From: an uncultured Halomonas sp.
GTDB lineage: Bacteria; Pseudomonadota; Gammaproteobacteria; Pseudomonadales; Halomonadaceae
DNA: 64,000 nt
NCBI RefSeq assembly: GCF_946887195.1
Contig: NZ_CAMPKE010000006.1
Span: 140,171-204,170, forward strand
Direction: 5' to 3'
Below, one piece after another: positions 21,867-32,698 of the stretch. The position numbers were made by a program, and so were the translations under genes. The first letter of the stretch is position 1. Every line of letters begins with the position of its first letter. The notes under the pieces were generated by a model. It was not told the origin of the DNA and did not search any database. It saw only the letters and a list, made by a program, of their open reading frames with translations.

Positions 21867-23275
21867 GCGAATCCGATATGACGCAAGACAGCCGGGGTAC
21901 AGGCGATACCGTGACGTGCGGCCTGAAGAGTCTGAGCGCCATTGCCAAGGCGCTGGGTGTACCGCTGGCGATCGACGATCGCCCAGTCGCAGGCATTGTC
22001 ACCGATACCCGGGCGCTGAAAGCGGGCGATGTGTTCGTTGCGCTGGTCGGCGAGCGTTTCGATGCGCATGATTTTCTGGATCAGGCGCGTCGCGCCGGTG
22101 CGGTGGCGGCGATCGTTTCCCGCCCGGTGGACGATCCCTTGCCGCAACTCGCGGTCGCCGATACCCGCCTGGCGCTAGGACTGCTCGGGCTAGCCAGGCG
22201 CTTGGCCTGGGGCGGACCGCTGGCAGCGATTACCGGCAATAGTGGCAAGACCACGGTCAAGGAGATGCTGGCGGCACTGCTCGAACGTCGCGGTGCCACA
22301 CTCGCCACCCGTGGCAACCTGAACAACGATATCGGCGCGCCATTGACACTGCTCGAACTGGCTTCGCAGCATCGTCAGGCGGTGGTGGAACTGGGTGCCA
22401 ACCATCTCGGTGAGATCGCCTGGACCGTAGCATTGGCGCGGCCGCAAGTGGCGGTGATCACCAACGTCACCGGCGCGCATGTCGGTGAGTTCGGCGGTAT
22501 GGGGCGGATCGCTCAGGCCAAGGCCGAGATTCTCGGCGGGCTGGCGGTGGACGGTGTCGCGGTACTCAATCGCGACGATGACTTCTACCCATTCTGGCGG
22601 CGACTCGCCGGCGAGCGCGAGGTGGTGTGCTTCGGTTTAACCGAGCAGGCGCGAATCCACGCTCGCGATCTGGTCTGCGATGGCCTTGGGCGCTATGCTT
22701 TCACGCTTGTGCAGGATGGCTGCGCTCTCGGTCATGTGCAATTGGCGCTGCTGGGCTTGCATAACGTGCGCAATGCCCTCGCCGCGGCGGCTGCGGCGCT
22801 GACGCTTGGCTTGCCGGCGAACGAGGTGGTGGCCGGACTCTCGATGAGCCGGACGATCCCCGGCCGGCTGACGCTGATCGACGGGCCGCGTGGCTGTCGT
22901 CTGCTCGACGATACCTATAATGCCAACCCGGGTGCGGTGAAGGCGGCACTCGAGGCACTGGCGAAGATGCCGGCACCTCGCTGGTGCTTTCTCGGTGCCA
23001 TGGGGGAGTTGGGCGATGCGTCCGCCTCGTTCCATGCGCAAATCGGGCATTACGCGCGGGAATTGGGGATCGATTTTCTCGGCACCCTGGGGGCCGAGGC
23101 CGAGCCGGCGGCTCATGCCTTTGGCGAACGGGGCTGTCATTTCATGGATTGGGCGGCGCTTTTGCGCCATGCCCATGACCATCTGCCGTCAGGGGCCAGC
23201 GTGCTGGTCAAGGGCTCGCGTAGTGCCGGTATGGAGCGATTGATTACCGAGCTGCGTGCGGATGTATCAAGGTGA
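21863..23275 (+). CDS. murF: UDP-MurNAc-tripeptide: D-Ala-D-Ala ligase
   Basis: Attaches D-Ala-D-Ala to complete the UDP-MurNAc pentapeptide. The 470 residues include VTDTRALKAGDVFVAL, the ATP loop ITGNSGKTTVKEML, TRGNLNNDIGAPLTLL, and LDDTYNANPGAVKAAL. The N-terminal 17 or so residues are an extra Ser/Thr/Asp-rich tail before the family start. Overlaps murE by ATGA. Confidence 0.96.
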   Translation: MSESDMTQDSRGTGDTVTCGLKSLSAIAKALGVPLAIDDRPVAGIVTDTRALKAGDVFVALVGERFDAHDFLDQARRAGAVAAIVSRPVDDPLPQLAVADTRLALGLLGLARRLAWGGPLAAITGNSGKTTVKEMLAALLERRGATLATRGNLNNDIGAPLTLLELASQHRQAVVELGANHLGEIAWTVALARPQVAVITNVTGAHVGEFGGMGRIAQAKAEILGGLAVDGVAVLNRDDDFYPFWRRLAGEREVVCFGLTEQARIHARDLVCDGLGRYAFTLVQDGCALGHVQLALLGLHNVRNALAAAAAALTLGLPANEVVAGLSMSRTIPGRLTLIDGPRGCRLLDDTYNANPGAVKAALEALAKMPAPRWCFLGAMGELGDASASFHAQIGHYARELGIDFLGTLGAEAEPAAHAFGERGCHFMDWAALLRHAHDHLPSGASVLVKGSRSAGMERLITELRADVSR

Positions 23276-23284
23276 ACGCAACAC

Positions 23285-24367
23285 ATGCTGCTTTATCTGG
23301 CCGAATTCCTGGCGCAATTCCAAAGCGCCTTCGCTGTCTTCAACTACCTCACCCTGCGTGTGATCCTGGGTACACTCACGGCGCTACTATTGTGTCTATG
23401 GCTGGGGCCGATGATGATCCGCCGTCTGGTGGAGCGTCAGATCGGCCAGGCGGTACGTGACGACGGTCCGCAATCGCACCTCTCCAAGGCAGGCACCCCG
23501 ACGATGGGCGGGGCGATGATTCTGGTCGCGATGTCGATCAGTACCCTGCTATGGGGCGATCTGGACAATCACTACGTATGGCTGACGCTGGTCGTCACGC
23601 TGGGTTTCGGCGCCATTGGCTGGGTCGACGATTATCGTAAGGTGGTCGAGAAGAACCCGCGTGGTTTGCCGGCGCGCTGGAAGTACTTCTGGCAATCGGT
23701 GCTCGGCATCGGTGCCGCGGTCATCTTGTATGTCACCGCGGCTAGCCCGGTTGAAACCAGCCTGATCGTGCCGCTGTTCAAGGAAGTCGTCATACAGCTT
23801 GGGCTCGTGTACATCGTGCTGGCCTACCTGGTGATCGTCGGCAGTTCTAATGCCGTCAACCTTACCGACGGGCTCGACGGCCTGGCGATCATGCCCACGG
23901 TCATGGTGGCGATGGGGCTGGCGGTATTCGCCTATGCCAGCGGCAATGCGGTATTCGCCGAATATCTGCACATACCGATGATTCCGGGCGCCGGTGAACT
24001 GGCGGTGTTCTGCGGCACCATCGCCGGTGCCGGCTTGGGCTTCTTATGGTTCAACACCTACCCGGCCCAGGTCTTCATGGGCGACGTCGGCGCCCTGGCA
24101 TTGGGTGCGGCGCTAGGTGTGGTTGCCGTCATCGTACGTCAGGAAATCGTGCTGTTCGTGATGGGCGGCGTGTTCGTGATGGAGACGGTCTCGGTGATTC
24201 TTCAGGTGGGTTCCTACAAACTCACCGGCCGGCGCATCTTCCGGATGGCGCCGCTGCATCATCATTTCGAACTCAAGGGTTGGCCGGAGCCACGTGTGAT
24301 CGTGCGTTTCTGGATCATCACCGTGGTACTGGTGTTGATGGGTCTCGCCACGCTGAAGATTCGCTAG
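23285..24367 (+). CDS. mraY: Phospho-N-acetylmuramoyl-pentapeptide-transferase MraY
   Basis: Polytopic membrane enzyme forming lipid I from UDP-MurNAc-pentapeptide and undecaprenyl phosphate. The 360 residues contain the signatures [33 protein letters not shown] (catalytic Asp region), [15 protein letters not shown] and [13 protein letters not shown]. About ten membrane helices are visible. Fifty bases separate it from murD. Confidence 0.97.
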   Translation: MLLYLAEFLAQFQSAFAVFNYLTLRVILGTLTALLLCLWLGPMMIRRLVERQIGQAVRDDGPQSHLSKAGTPTMGGAMILVAMSISTLLWGDLDNHYVWLTLVVTLGFGAIGWVDDYRKVVEKNPRGLPARWKYFWQSVLGIGAAVILYVTAASPVETSLIVPLFKEVVIQLGLVYIVLAYLVIVGSSNAVNLTDGLDGLAIMPTVMVAMGLAVFAYASGNAVFAEYLHIPMIPGAGELAVFCGTIAGAGLGFLWFNTYPAQVFMGDVGALALGAALGVVAVIVRQEIVLFVMGGVFVMETVSVILQVGSYKLTGRRIFRMAPLHHHFELKGWPEPRVIVRFWIITVVLVLMGLATLKIR

Positions 24368-24417
24368 ATTTCGCTTGTGACGAGCGTAGAACGGTTCCTG
24401 GTGCGAGGGGGTTCGAC

Positions 24418-25791
24418 ATGTTAGTGCCATCCGGAGTCACGCTGGTCGTCGGTCTGGGTATCTCGGGCCGCGCCATTGCTCGTCATCTGGCGCGCCAAAG
24501 TACCTCGTTCATGGTCGCCGATACCCGTGTATCGCCACCGGGGCTCGATGACTTCCGTGCCGCGCATCCCGGCATCGAAGTGGTTTGCGGCCCGCTGACT
24601 GGGCTCGATCTCAGCCAAGCTGCAGAGGTGGTATTGAGTCCGGGTATCGATCCTCGAACGCCGGGGCTGGAAGGGCTGGGGCCACGGCTGGTGGGTGAAA
24701 TGGCGCTATTCGTGCGTGAATGTCGTGCACCGATCGCTGCGATCACCGGGGCCAACGCCAAGTCCACCGTCACCACGCTGCTCGGTGAGATGGCCCGTGA
24801 AGCGGGGCGTCGCGTCGCGGTGGGCGGTAACCTCGGCACGCCGGCGCTGGATCTGCTGGCCGAGCAACCCGATACCGAACTGTTCGTGCTCGAATTGTCC
24901 AGCTTCCAGCTCGAAACCACGCCGTGTCTCGGCGCCGAGGCCGCCGCGTTCCTGAATCTTTGCGAAGATCATCTCGACCGCCATGGCGATATGGCCGGCT
25001 ATCGTGCCGCCAAGCTGGGCATCTTTCGCGGCGCGCGCCACGCCGTGGTCAATCGAGACGACCCATTGACCTGGCCCGACGATGCCGGACTGCCGGCAGC
25101 CTACTTTACGACACAGCCGCCCAGGGCTGGCGAGTGGGGCATCGCCGAGCATGAGGAAGTGGGCGGGCGCCATGAACCTTGGCTCATGCATGGCGATGTA
25201 CCGCTGATGGCGGCGCGCGACATGCGTTTGCCGGGTCGCCACAACCAGGCCAATGCCCTGGCGGCGCTGGCAATGGGTACGCATCTGGGCCTGGAGCTCG
25301 AAGCGATGCGCCGGGTGCTGGCACGCTTTCCCGGCTTGCCGCATCGTGGCGAACTGATCGGCGAGCGCGATGGCGTGCGCTGGATCAACGATTCCAAGGG
25401 TACCAATGTCGGCGCTACTCTGGCGGCGATCGCGGGCCTCGGGGCAACGCTTTCGGGACGACTGGTCTGGCTCGGCGGCGGCCTGGGCAAGGGAGCGGAT
25501 TTCCTGCCGCTCAAGACGCCACTGGTCGAGTATGCACGCGAGGCCATCGTCTTCGGCACGGATGCACCACGCCTGGCGGCGGTGCTCGATGGCCAACTGC
25601 CGGTGACTCGCACGCACGATATGCAAGAGGCGCTCGAGCGTGCCGCCAGCATCGCCGAACCCGGCGATTGCGTGCTGCTGTCGCCCGCTTGTGCCAGTCT
25701 CGATCAGTTTCCCAATTATCAGGTGCGTGGCGATCGCTTCCGCGACTGGGTGCTGCGCTACCTGGCCGACGACAGCAGGGAGAAGACATGA
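24418..25791 (+). CDS. murD: UDP-MurNAc-L-alanine: D-glutamate ligase
   Basis: Adds D-Glu to UDP-MurNAc-L-Ala. The 457 residues begin MLVPSGVTLVVGLGISGRAI, with the ATP loop ITGANAKSTVTTLLGEM, ELSSFQLE, CEDHLDRHGDM, and NDSKGTNVGAT. The frame stays open back to 24046 inside mraY, but the family N-terminus fits ATG 24418. Overlaps ftsW by four bases. Confidence 0.96.
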   Translation: MLVPSGVTLVVGLGISGRAIARHLARQSTSFMVADTRVSPPGLDDFRAAHPGIEVVCGPLTGLDLSQAAEVVLSPGIDPRTPGLEGLGPRLVGEMALFVRECRAPIAAITGANAKSTVTTLLGEMAREAGRRVAVGGNLGTPALDLLAEQPDTELFVLELSSFQLETTPCLGAEAAAFLNLCEDHLDRHGDMAGYRAAKLGIFRGARHAVVNRDDPLTWPDDAGLPAAYFTTQPPRAGEWGIAEHEEVGGRHEPWLMHGDVPLMAARDMRLPGRHNQANALAALAMGTHLGLELEAMRRVLARFPGLPHRGELIGERDGVRWINDSKGTNVGATLAAIAGLGATLSGRLVWLGGGLGKGADFLPLKTPLVEYAREAIVFGTDAPRLAAVLDGQLPVTRTHDMQEALERAASIAEPGDCVLLSPACASLDQFPNYQVRGDRFRDWVLRYLADDSREKT

Positions 25792-26966
25792 GGGCTTTGG
25801 CGCAGCGGATGTCGACCGCCGGCAAGCCATTCGATGGCTGGCTGATGCTGGCGACGGTGGCATTGTTGGCGATCGGTTGGGTCATGGTGACCTCGGCGTC
25901 GACGGAAATCGCCGCCGGTCTGACCGGCAATCCGTTCTATTTCAGCATTCGTCATGGTGCCTACATTGGAATCGCATTGGCGATCGCGATGGTGGCGATA
26001 CGTTTTCCGTTGGCATGGTGGCACGCCAACGGCCCCTGGCTACTGCTATTAGGCTTCTTCCTGTTGGTGCTGGTGCTGGTCGTCGGCACGGAGGTCAACG
26101 GCAGCAAGCGCTGGATTCCGCTCGGGCCGATCAACATACAGGCCTCCGAAGTGGCCAAGCTGTTTCTTATCATCTACACGGCGGGCTATCTGGAGCGTTT
26201 CTTGCCCGGTGTACGTCGGCGCTGGTGGGAGTTCATCAAGCCGCTGGCGATCATGGTTCCGCTGGGTGGCCTGCTGATTCTCGAGCCGGATTACGGTGCG
26301 CTGGTGGTGATGACCGCCTGCGTCATGGGCATGCTGTTATTGGCGGGCGCACCATTGATGCGCTTCATTCTGCTGATGATCGCGGTGGTGGCGCTGGGCG
26401 GCTACGTGGCGATTGCCGAGCCTTATCGTCTCGAGCGGATCACCAGCTTCGCCAATCCCTGGGCGGATATGTACGACTCCGGCTATCAGCTCACCCAGGC
26501 GCTGATCGCCTTTGGGCGGGGCCACTGGTTTGGTCTGGGTCTGGGCGATAGCGTACAAAAGCTGTTTTACTTGCCCGAAGCGCATACCGATTTCGTGTTC
26601 GCGGTAATCGCCGAAGAGCTCGGGCTAGTCGGCGCGGTAACGGTCATCGCACTGTTTGCGCTGCTGGTCTACCGGGCCCTGGTGATCGGCCGGCGAGCGG
26701 AACTGGCACGATTGCCGTTCGCCGCTTATCTCAGCTACGGTATCGCGCTGGTGCTGGGCGCCCAGGCCTTCATCAACATCGCGGTCAGTACCGGCCTGCT
26801 ACCGACCAAGGGGCTGACATTGCCGCTGCTGAGTTATGGCGGGTCGAGTCTGGTCGTCAGCTGCGTCATGGTGGCGCTGCTGTTGCGCGTCGATATCGAG
26901 ACCCGACGGTTGCGGCCCGTCAAGGCGCCTGCCAGTAAAGCCACGCAAGGAGCGCCCAGACAGTGA
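25788..26966 (+). CDS. ftsW: Peptidoglycan glycosyltransferase FtsW
   Basis: SEDS-family membrane glycosyltransferase of the divisome, partner of FtsI. The 392 residues have about ten membrane helices. SEDS motifs are NGSKRWIPLGPINIQASEVAK, broken as KRWIPLG and QASEVAKLF; ILEPDYGALVVM with the catalytic-type Asp; and LPLLSYGGSSLV. The start at 25788 is within the murD stop (ATGA); the long upstream extension overlaps murD and is not coding. Confidence 0.96.
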   Translation: MRALAQRMSTAGKPFDGWLMLATVALLAIGWVMVTSASTEIAAGLTGNPFYFSIRHGAYIGIALAIAMVAIRFPLAWWHANGPWLLLLGFFLLVLVLVVGTEVNGSKRWIPLGPINIQASEVAKLFLIIYTAGYLERFLPGVRRRWWEFIKPLAIMVPLGGLLILEPDYGALVVMTACVMGMLLLAGAPLMRFILLMIAVVALGGYVAIAEPYRLERITSFANPWADMYDSGYQLTQALIAFGRGHWFGLGLGDSVQKLFYLPEAHTDFVFAVIAEELGLVGAVTVIALFALLVYRALVIGRRAELARLPFAAYLSYGIALVLGAQAFINIAVSTGLLPTKGLTLPLLSYGGSSLVVSCVMVALLLRVDIETRRLRPVKAPASKATQGAPRQ

Positions 26967-28081
26967 CCTCCGTCACGAACACTTCCCGAGAACGCCGAGT
27001 GCTGATCATGGCCGGCGGCACTGGTGGCCATGTGATTCCCGCGCTGTCGCTGGCGCGCGGTCTGGCGACGCAGGGAGTCAGCGTCGAGTGGCTGGGCAGC
27101 CCGCGTGGCATCGAGAACCACCTGGTTCCCGCTGCGGGAATCGCGTTGCATCGTATCGATATCGCCGGATTGCGTGGCAATGGCATGGCCGGCTGGTTGG
27201 CCGCGCCATGGCGATTGGCGCGTGCGGTGGCCCAGGCGCGGCAAGTGATCAGGACCTTCGATCCGCAGCTGGTGGTGGGCTTGGGTGGCTTCGCCAGCGG
27301 CCCTGGCGGTCTGGCTGCCTGGCTGGCCCGCCGGCCTCTGATCATTCACGAGCAGAACGCCGTCGCCGGGATGACCAATCAGGCCCTGTCGCGCCTGGCC
27401 AAGCGAGTGTACGCCGCGTTTCCGGGCGCTTTCAGCAAGGCTGGCAGGGCGCATGGGGAAATCGTCATCGGCAATCCGGTGCGCGATGAAATCGCCGCGC
27501 TCGGCGAGTGTCCGCGCCAGGCGAGCGAGATGCAGGGCCGGCGTTTGCGGCTGCTGATCGTCGGTGGCTCGCTGGGTGCCGTGGCGCTCAATCAGCGCCT
27601 GCCCGAAGCCCTGGCTCGGCTGCCTGAAACCGCGCGTCCCGAGGTTCGTCATCAGGCGGGGCGCGACAAGGAGACCGTCACCCGCGAAGGCTATCAGGCG
27701 GCGGGTGTCGATGCCCTGATCAGCGATTTCATCGATGACATGGCCGACGCCTATGAGTGGGCCGACTTGGTGGTGTGCCGCGCCGGTGCCTTGACCGTCG
27801 CCGAACTCGCCGCGGCCGCCAAACCTTCATTACTAGTGCCGTTTCCTCACGCCGTCGACGATCACCAGACGGTCAACGCCAGGCATCTGGTCGATGCCGG
27901 TGCGGCACGATTGCTTCCCCAGAATACATTGAGTGCGGACTCCCTGGCCGAGGCGCTAGGCACCGTGCTCGTTCCTGAACTTCTTGCCAGCATGGCCAGC
28001 GCCGCACGCGCCTGCGCCCATCTCGATGCCGTCGAGCGCCTGGTGACGGGCTGTATGGAGACCGCTTTTGAGCACGAGTAA
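26963..28081 (+). CDS. murG: UDP-GlcNAc transferase MurG (lipid II synthase)
   Basis: Peripheral inner-membrane glycosyltransferase converting lipid I to lipid II. The 372 residues contain the donor loop [19 protein letters not shown], a second glycine loop [12 protein letters not shown], and [16 protein letters not shown] with [18 protein letters not shown]. The start is a GTG at 26963 overlapping the ftsW stop by four bases. Confidence 0.96.
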   Translation: MTSVTNTSRERRVLIMAGGTGGHVIPALSLARGLATQGVSVEWLGSPRGIENHLVPAAGIALHRIDIAGLRGNGMAGWLAAPWRLARAVAQARQVIRTFDPQLVVGLGGFASGPGGLAAWLARRPLIIHEQNAVAGMTNQALSRLAKRVYAAFPGAFSKAGRAHGEIVIGNPVRDEIAALGECPRQASEMQGRRLRLLIVGGSLGAVALNQRLPEALARLPETARPEVRHQAGRDKETVTREGYQAAGVDALISDFIDDMADAYEWADLVVCRAGALTVAELAAAAKPSLLVPFPHAVDDHQTVNARHLVDAGAARLLPQNTLSADSLAEALGTVLVPELLASMASAARACAHLDAVERLVTGCMETAFEHE

Positions 28082-29519
28082 ACTTCCCCCCGCGCCTGGG
28101 CTGGGCATGCGTCGTATTCTCAATATGCATTTCGTCGGCATCGGCGGGGCCGGCATGTGCGGTATCGCCGAGGTGCTGGCCAACCAGGGCTATCGCGTCA
28201 GCGGCAGCGACCTCAAGGAATCGACGGTCACCGCGCACCTGCGCGATTGCGGCATCCGCATTGTCATCGGCCACAGCGCGGCCAATGCCGAGGGCGCCGA
28301 CGTGGTGGTGGTTTCCACGGCAGTCGATCAGAGCAATCCTGAGATCAGTTGGGCTCGCGAGCATCGGGTGCCGGTCGTGCGTCGTGCCGAAATGCTCGCC
28401 GAGCTGATGCGCTTTCGACACGGCATCGCCGTCGCCGGTACGCATGGCAAGACAACCACCACCAGCTTGACGGCAACGCTACTGGCCGAAGGCGGGCTCG
28501 ATCCGACCTTCGTGATCGGCGGCAAGCTGACCAGCGCGGGTACCAACGCGCGTCTGGGCGAGGGCGATTATCTGGTTGCCGAGGCCGATGAATCCGATGC
28601 CTCCTTCCTGCATCTGCAACCGATGGTATCCATCGTCACCAATATCGACGCCGATCACATGGCGACCTATGCCGGCGATTTCGCGCGTCTCAAGGATACT
28701 TTCGTCGAGTTTCTTCATAACCTGCCGTTTTATGGCTTGGCCGTGCTGTGCCTCGACGACGATAACGTGCGTGGCCTGCTGCCACGGGTTCAGCGCCAAT
28801 TCGTCACTTATGGGTTCAGCGACGACGCCGACTACCGGATCGGCGATTTCGTCCAGGATGCCGGCGAGATCCGTTTCACGGCGTTGCGTCCCGATGGGCA
28901 TGCCGCGCTGTCGGTGCGCCTGGCCATGCCCGGTGAGCACAACGCGCTGAATGCGCTGGCGGCGATTGCCGTGGCGACCGATGCCGGTGTCTCCGACGAC
29001 GCTATCCTGCGCGGCCTGGCCGGCTTCGCCGGCGTCGGGCGACGCTTCCAGGTGCATGGTGAATTCGCGCTGGCGAATGGCCAGGGCAAGGTCATGCTGG
29101 TAGACGATTACGGCCATCACCCACGCGAGGTGGAGATGGTGATTCGCGCGGTGCGTGCCGGCTGGTCGAAACGGCGCCTGGTCATGGTCTATCAGCCACA
29201 CCGCTATTCGCGAACCCACGATCTTTACGAGGACTTCGTGCGCGTACTCTCGGAGGTGGATACGTTGCTGCTGCTGGATGTCTACAGCGCCGGCGAGGCA
29301 CCTGTTCCCGGTGCCGAGGGGCGCACGCTGGCAGGCTCGATCCGTCAGCGCGGTCAGGTCGATCCGCTGTTCGTGGAGGACAAGGGCGAGTTGCCACGGC
29401 TGCTGTCCAATGTGCTGCGCGATGGCGATATCCTGATTACTCAGGGTGCCGGTGACGTCGGCGGCATTTCTCTATCTCTGGCCGCCTGCCAGCTACAGTT
29501 CGATGAGGTGACGTTATGA
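28068..29519 (+). CDS. murC: UDP-MurNAc: L-alanine ligase MurC
   Basis: First Mur ligase, adding L-Ala to UDP-MurNAc. The 483 residues contain [19 protein letters not shown], the ATP loop [27 protein letters not shown], and [14 protein letters not shown]. The likely start is a rare TTG at 28068, with GGAG 7 bases upstream, inside the last codons of murG. An in-frame ATG at 28107 lacks a ribosome site and would trim 13 residues. Overlaps ddlB by four bases. Confidence 0.95.
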   Translation: MSTSKLPPAPGLGMRRILNMHFVGIGGAGMCGIAEVLANQGYRVSGSDLKESTVTAHLRDCGIRIVIGHSAANAEGADVVVVSTAVDQSNPEISWAREHRVPVVRRAEMLAELMRFRHGIAVAGTHGKTTTTSLTATLLAEGGLDPTFVIGGKLTSAGTNARLGEGDYLVAEADESDASFLHLQPMVSIVTNIDADHMATYAGDFARLKDTFVEFLHNLPFYGLAVLCLDDDNVRGLLPRVQRQFVTYGFSDDADYRIGDFVQDAGEIRFTALRPDGHAALSVRLAMPGEHNALNALAAIAVATDAGVSDDAILRGLAGFAGVGRRFQVHGEFALANGQGKVMLVDDYGHHPREVEMVIRAVRAGWSKRRLVMVYQPHRYSRTHDLYEDFVRVLSEVDTLLLLDVYSAGEAPVPGAEGRTLAGSIRQRGQVDPLFVEDKGELPRLLSNVLRDGDILITQGAGDVGGISLSLAACQLQFDEVTL

Positions 29520-30436
29520 GCGACCAGCGCGATTATGGCCGGGTGGTGGTGCTTTATGGTGGCGACTCGGCGGAGCGCGAAGTATCGCTGGTCAGCGGTG
29601 CGGCAGTGCTGGCGGCGCTCGAGCACAGCGGTGTCGATGCGCGCGGTTACGACCTGGCCGCCGGTGGCCTGACCGGGCTCGAAGCGCTGGCGCCGGATCG
29701 TGTGTTCATCGCCCTGCATGGCCGCGGTGGAGAGGACGGCACGCTGCAAGGCGCGCTCGAATTGCTGAAGATCCCTTACACCGGCAGTGGTGTGCTGGCC
29801 TCGGCGCTGGGCATGGACAAACAGCGTAGCAAGCAGCTGTGGCAGGCGCTGGGATTGCCCACGCCGGCAAGCTGCATGCTGGGCTCGGATAGCGACTGGG
29901 GCGCAGTCACCGAGCTTCTGGGTTTGCCGCTGGTGATCAAGCCGGTTCACGAAGGATCGACGCTGGGTATCAGTATCGTCGATAGCCGTGAGGCGCTGGA
30001 ATCCGCCTACCGCGAGGCGGCGCGATTCGATGCCGCGGTGATGGCCGAGCGCTTCATCGAGGGCGATGAATATACGGTGTCGCTACTCGGCGACAGCGTG
30101 TTGCCACCGATTCGTGTCGAAGTGCCGAACGGCTTCTATGATTACCAGGCCAAATACCACTCCGATGCCACGGTTTACCATCTTCCCTGCGGTCTCGCCG
30201 CCGCGGAGGAAGCCGAATTGGGCGCCTTGTGTCGCGATGCGTTTGCCGCTATCGGCGGTTGTGGCTGGGGACGCGTGGATGTCATGCGCGATGGCGCCGG
30301 GCAATTCTGGCTGCTCGAGGTCAATACCGTACCTGGCATGACCTCGCATAGTCTGGTGCCTCAGTCTGCGGCCCATGCCGGGCTTGATTTCGACGCTCTG
30401 GTGCTACGCATCCTCGATACGTCACTGGAGCGCTGA
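29516..30436 (+). CDS. ddlB: D-alanine-D-alanine ligase
   Basis: ATP-grasp enzyme joining two D-alanines. The 306 residues show [47 protein letters not shown] (nucleotide-binding region) and [17 protein letters not shown] at the C-terminal metal site. It lies between murC and ftsQ, in the standard dcw position. Confidence 0.97.
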   Translation: MSDQRDYGRVVVLYGGDSAEREVSLVSGAAVLAALEHSGVDARGYDLAAGGLTGLEALAPDRVFIALHGRGGEDGTLQGALELLKIPYTGSGVLASALGMDKQRSKQLWQALGLPTPASCMLGSDSDWGAVTELLGLPLVIKPVHEGSTLGISIVDSREALESAYREAARFDAAVMAERFIEGDEYTVSLLGDSVLPPIRVEVPNGFYDYQAKYHSDATVYHLPCGLAAAEEAELGALCRDAFAAIGGCGWGRVDVMRDGAGQFWLLEVNTVPGMTSHSLVPQSAAHAGLDFDALVLRILDTSLER

Positions 30437-30440
30437 ACGT

Positions 30441-31163
30441 ATGGCGCAGCCCGGAACACGCGGCTCTGCACTGGGCCTGATATTACTGTTGGTGTTGCTC
30501 GTCGCGGGTGGGCGTGCGTTGTGGCTCTGGCTCGACCGGCCTATCGAGCGCGTATCGATACGTGGCGATCTGGAGTATGTCAGCGCCGATTATCTGCGCG
30601 AAAAACTGGCGCCCCTGGTGCGCGACTTGCGGTGGCTCTCGGTCGATCTGGATCAACTGCGCGAACAGGCGCGTAGTATCGATTGGCTTTCCGAAGTCAG
30701 TGTATCCCGGCGCTGGCCGAATGTACTGACATTCGAACTTTTCGAGCAAGAGCCGGTGGCGCGCTGGAACGATGACTTACTACTTAATACCCGTGGCAAA
30801 CCGTTCCGTCGCGGTGAAGTGACAGTCTCGGATGACTTGCCCGATCTGGCCGGCCCTAAAGGCAGTGGTCCCGAAGTATTGGCACTACTCGATCGACTTC
30901 GCCCGCGGCTGGCCAGGTTGGGTCTCGAAGTGACCCAGTTGCGTCTCGAGGACCGCGGCGCCTGGCGCTTTCAAGTCAACGACAGCGTATGGGTGATGCT
31001 GGGCCGTAATGAGCGTGAGCCGCGCCTGGCACGCTTCATGGCGGCATGGGAGCGTGAACTCGGATCCCACGCGTCGCGAATTCGCTACATCGATTTGCGT
31101 TATCCCAATGGTGTGGCCGTAGCCTGGCACGGTGAAACCGACGCACAACTGTTCGATAGTTAA
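30441..31163 (+). CDS. ftsQ: Cell division protein FtsQ
   Basis: Bitopic divisome protein of the FtsQLB complex. The 240 residues start MAQPGTRGSALGLILLLV with one membrane helix, then a POTRA domain (RVSIRGDLEYVSADYLREKL) and the beta domain with VSRRWPNVLTFELFEQEPVARW and RYIDLRYPNGVAV. Four bases after ddlB. Unlike the tight packing upstream, 205 bases separate it from ftsA. Confidence 0.95.
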   Translation: MAQPGTRGSALGLILLLVLLVAGGRALWLWLDRPIERVSIRGDLEYVSADYLREKLAPLVRDLRWLSVDLDQLREQARSIDWLSEVSVSRRWPNVLTFELFEQEPVARWNDDLLLNTRGKPFRRGEVTVSDDLPDLAGPKGSGPEVLALLDRLRPRLARLGLEVTQLRLEDRGAWRFQVNDSVWVMLGRNEREPRLARFMAAWERELGSHASRIRYIDLRYPNGVAVAWHGETDAQLFDS

Positions 31164-31213
31164 CGCGCATTGTTTGGCTTTTTTACCGCTAGCTACCATC
31201 AATAAAGGGGTAG

Positions 31214-31240
31214 GGGTATTTCTTTCATTAAAAAATACCC
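31214..31240. other. Inverted repeat in the ftsQ-ftsA gap
   Basis: GGGTATTT (31214-31221) pairs perfectly with AAATACCC (31233-31240) across an 11-nt AT-rich loop. It lacks a downstream T-run, so it could be an attenuator, protein-binding site or processing site ahead of the ftsA promoter. Confidence 0.4.
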
Positions 31241-31293
31241 GTATTGTGAGGCTTGTTTTGTTATTGGGCTGGTGAATCAACCTCAGTTGTTCC

Positions 31294-31299
31294 TATAAT
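31294..31299 (+). promoter_or_regulatory. -10 element of a probable ftsA-ftsZ promoter
   Basis: A perfect TATAAT occurs 70 bases before the ftsA ATG in an AT-rich gap; the -35 region (around 31270-31276) is a poor match. Internal promoters ahead of ftsAZ are well known. Confidence 0.45.
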
Positions 31300-31368
31300 T
31301 GGCCCAATACTTTATTACTTCGATAAATGGATTCTAACTTAGTGAAGAATGAGGAGTGATCCCGACCC

Positions 31369-32661
31369 ATGGCTGGACAATCCAATGCTTCCAATATGGT
31401 AGTCGGGCTGGATATCGGAACATCCAAGGTCGTGGCGATCGTCGGTCAACCTACCGATGATGGTGGCATAGAGATCGCCGGAATTGGTTCCCATCCCTCG
31501 CGTGGGATGAAGAAAGGTGTCGTCATCAATATCGAGTCCACCGTGCAGTCGATTCAACGCGCAGTGGAAGAAGCCGAATTGATGGCCGGTTGCGATATTC
31601 ATTCAGTCTATGTCGGTGTCGCCGGCAGCCATATCAGTTCGATGAATTCCGATGGTGTCGTGGCGATCAAGGACCGCGAAGTGACGCCTTCGGATATCGA
31701 CCGTGTGATCGATTCGGCGCGTGCCCGCGCCATTTCCGAAGGGCAACGCATTCTGCATGTATTGCCGCAGGAGTTCGCCATCGATACCCAGGAGGGCATT
31801 CGTGAGCCGCTGGGTATGTCCGGCGTCAGGCTCGAGGCACGTGTCCATCTGGTCACCGCGGCTCTCAATGCGGTGCAGAATATCGAGAAATGCGTGCGGC
31901 GCTGCGGCCTCGAAGTCGATGCCATTATCCTCGAGCAGATTGCTTCGAGTCATGCGGTATTGACCGAGGACGAACGCGAATTAGGCGTCTGCATGGTCGA
32001 TATCGGTGGCGGCACCACCGATATTGCGGTGTTTACCGAAGGTGCCATTCGCCATACGGCGGTGATTCCGATTGCCGGCGATCAGGTGACCAACGATATC
32101 GCCATGGCGCTGCGGACGCCCACACAATATGCCGAGGACATAAAGGTCAAGTACGCCTGTGCACTGACGCAATTGGCCTCGAGCGACGAAATGATCAAGG
32201 TTCCCAGCGTGGGCGATCGCCCGGCCCGCGATTTATCGCGACAGGCATTGGCCGAAGTGGTCGAGCCGCGCTACGAGGAGCTGTTTACGTTGGTACGCGA
32301 GGAACTCCGGCGCAGTGGTTACGAGGATCTGGTTGCCGCTGGCGTAGTGCTGACCGGAGGCACGTCACGCATGGAAGGCGTGGTCGAATTGGCCGAGGAA
32401 ATCTTTCATATGCCGGTACGCATCGCCTGCCCGCAGAACGTTCGCGGTCTGGCCGATGTGGTACGCAACCCGATTTATTCTACCGGGGTGGGTTTGCTAC
32501 TCTACGGTATGCGTGATGCCAAGCACGGTCATGGCCATGGCCATGGCCGTGTGGTGTCGGCCCAGCCCCGTAGGGAAAGAGAAGAGGTCTCTCGGCGTGT
32601 CGTCAAGGACAGTAGCTCGACGCTGGAACGGGTCAAAGGCTGGTTTAAAGGAAATTTCTGA
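31369..32661 (+). CDS. ftsA: Cell division protein FtsA
   Basis: Actin-like ATPase that tethers FtsZ to the membrane. The 430 residues show [17 protein letters not shown] (phosphate 1), [15 protein letters not shown] (phosphate 2), [19 protein letters not shown] (adenosine), and the C-terminal amphipathic membrane-targeting helix [12 protein letters not shown] His-Gly run (HGHGHGHG) sits in the linker before that helix. The GAGGAG ribosome site is unusually far (12 bases) from the ATG at 31369. Confidence 0.97.
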   Translation: MAGQSNASNMVVGLDIGTSKVVAIVGQPTDDGGIEIAGIGSHPSRGMKKGVVINIESTVQSIQRAVEEAELMAGCDIHSVYVGVAGSHISSMNSDGVVAIKDREVTPSDIDRVIDSARARAISEGQRILHVLPQEFAIDTQEGIREPLGMSGVRLEARVHLVTAALNAVQNIEKCVRRCGLEVDAIILEQIASSHAVLTEDERELGVCMVDIGGGTTDIAVFTEGAIRHTAVIPIAGDQVTNDIAMALRTPTQYAEDIKVKYACALTQLASSDEMIKVPSVGDRPARDLSRQALAEVVEPRYEELFTLVREELRRSGYEDLVAAGVVLTGGTSRMEGVVELAEEIFHMPVRIACPQNVRGLADVVRNPIYSTGVGLLLYGMRDAKHGHGHGHGRVVSAQPRREREEVSRRVVKDSSSTLERVKGWFKGNF

Positions 32662-32698
32662 CAGGGGCCGCATCAGCGCGGCCACAGGAGACGGGGCA

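Noticed and set aside
24046..24417. Upstream extension of murD
   Set aside because: It lies in another frame of mraY and encodes an Arg/Gly-rich shadow; MurD homologues start at MLVPSGV.
25179..25787. Long N-terminal extension of ftsW
   Set aside because: It overlaps murD in another frame; the murD stop and ftsW ATG form the usual ATGA overlap.
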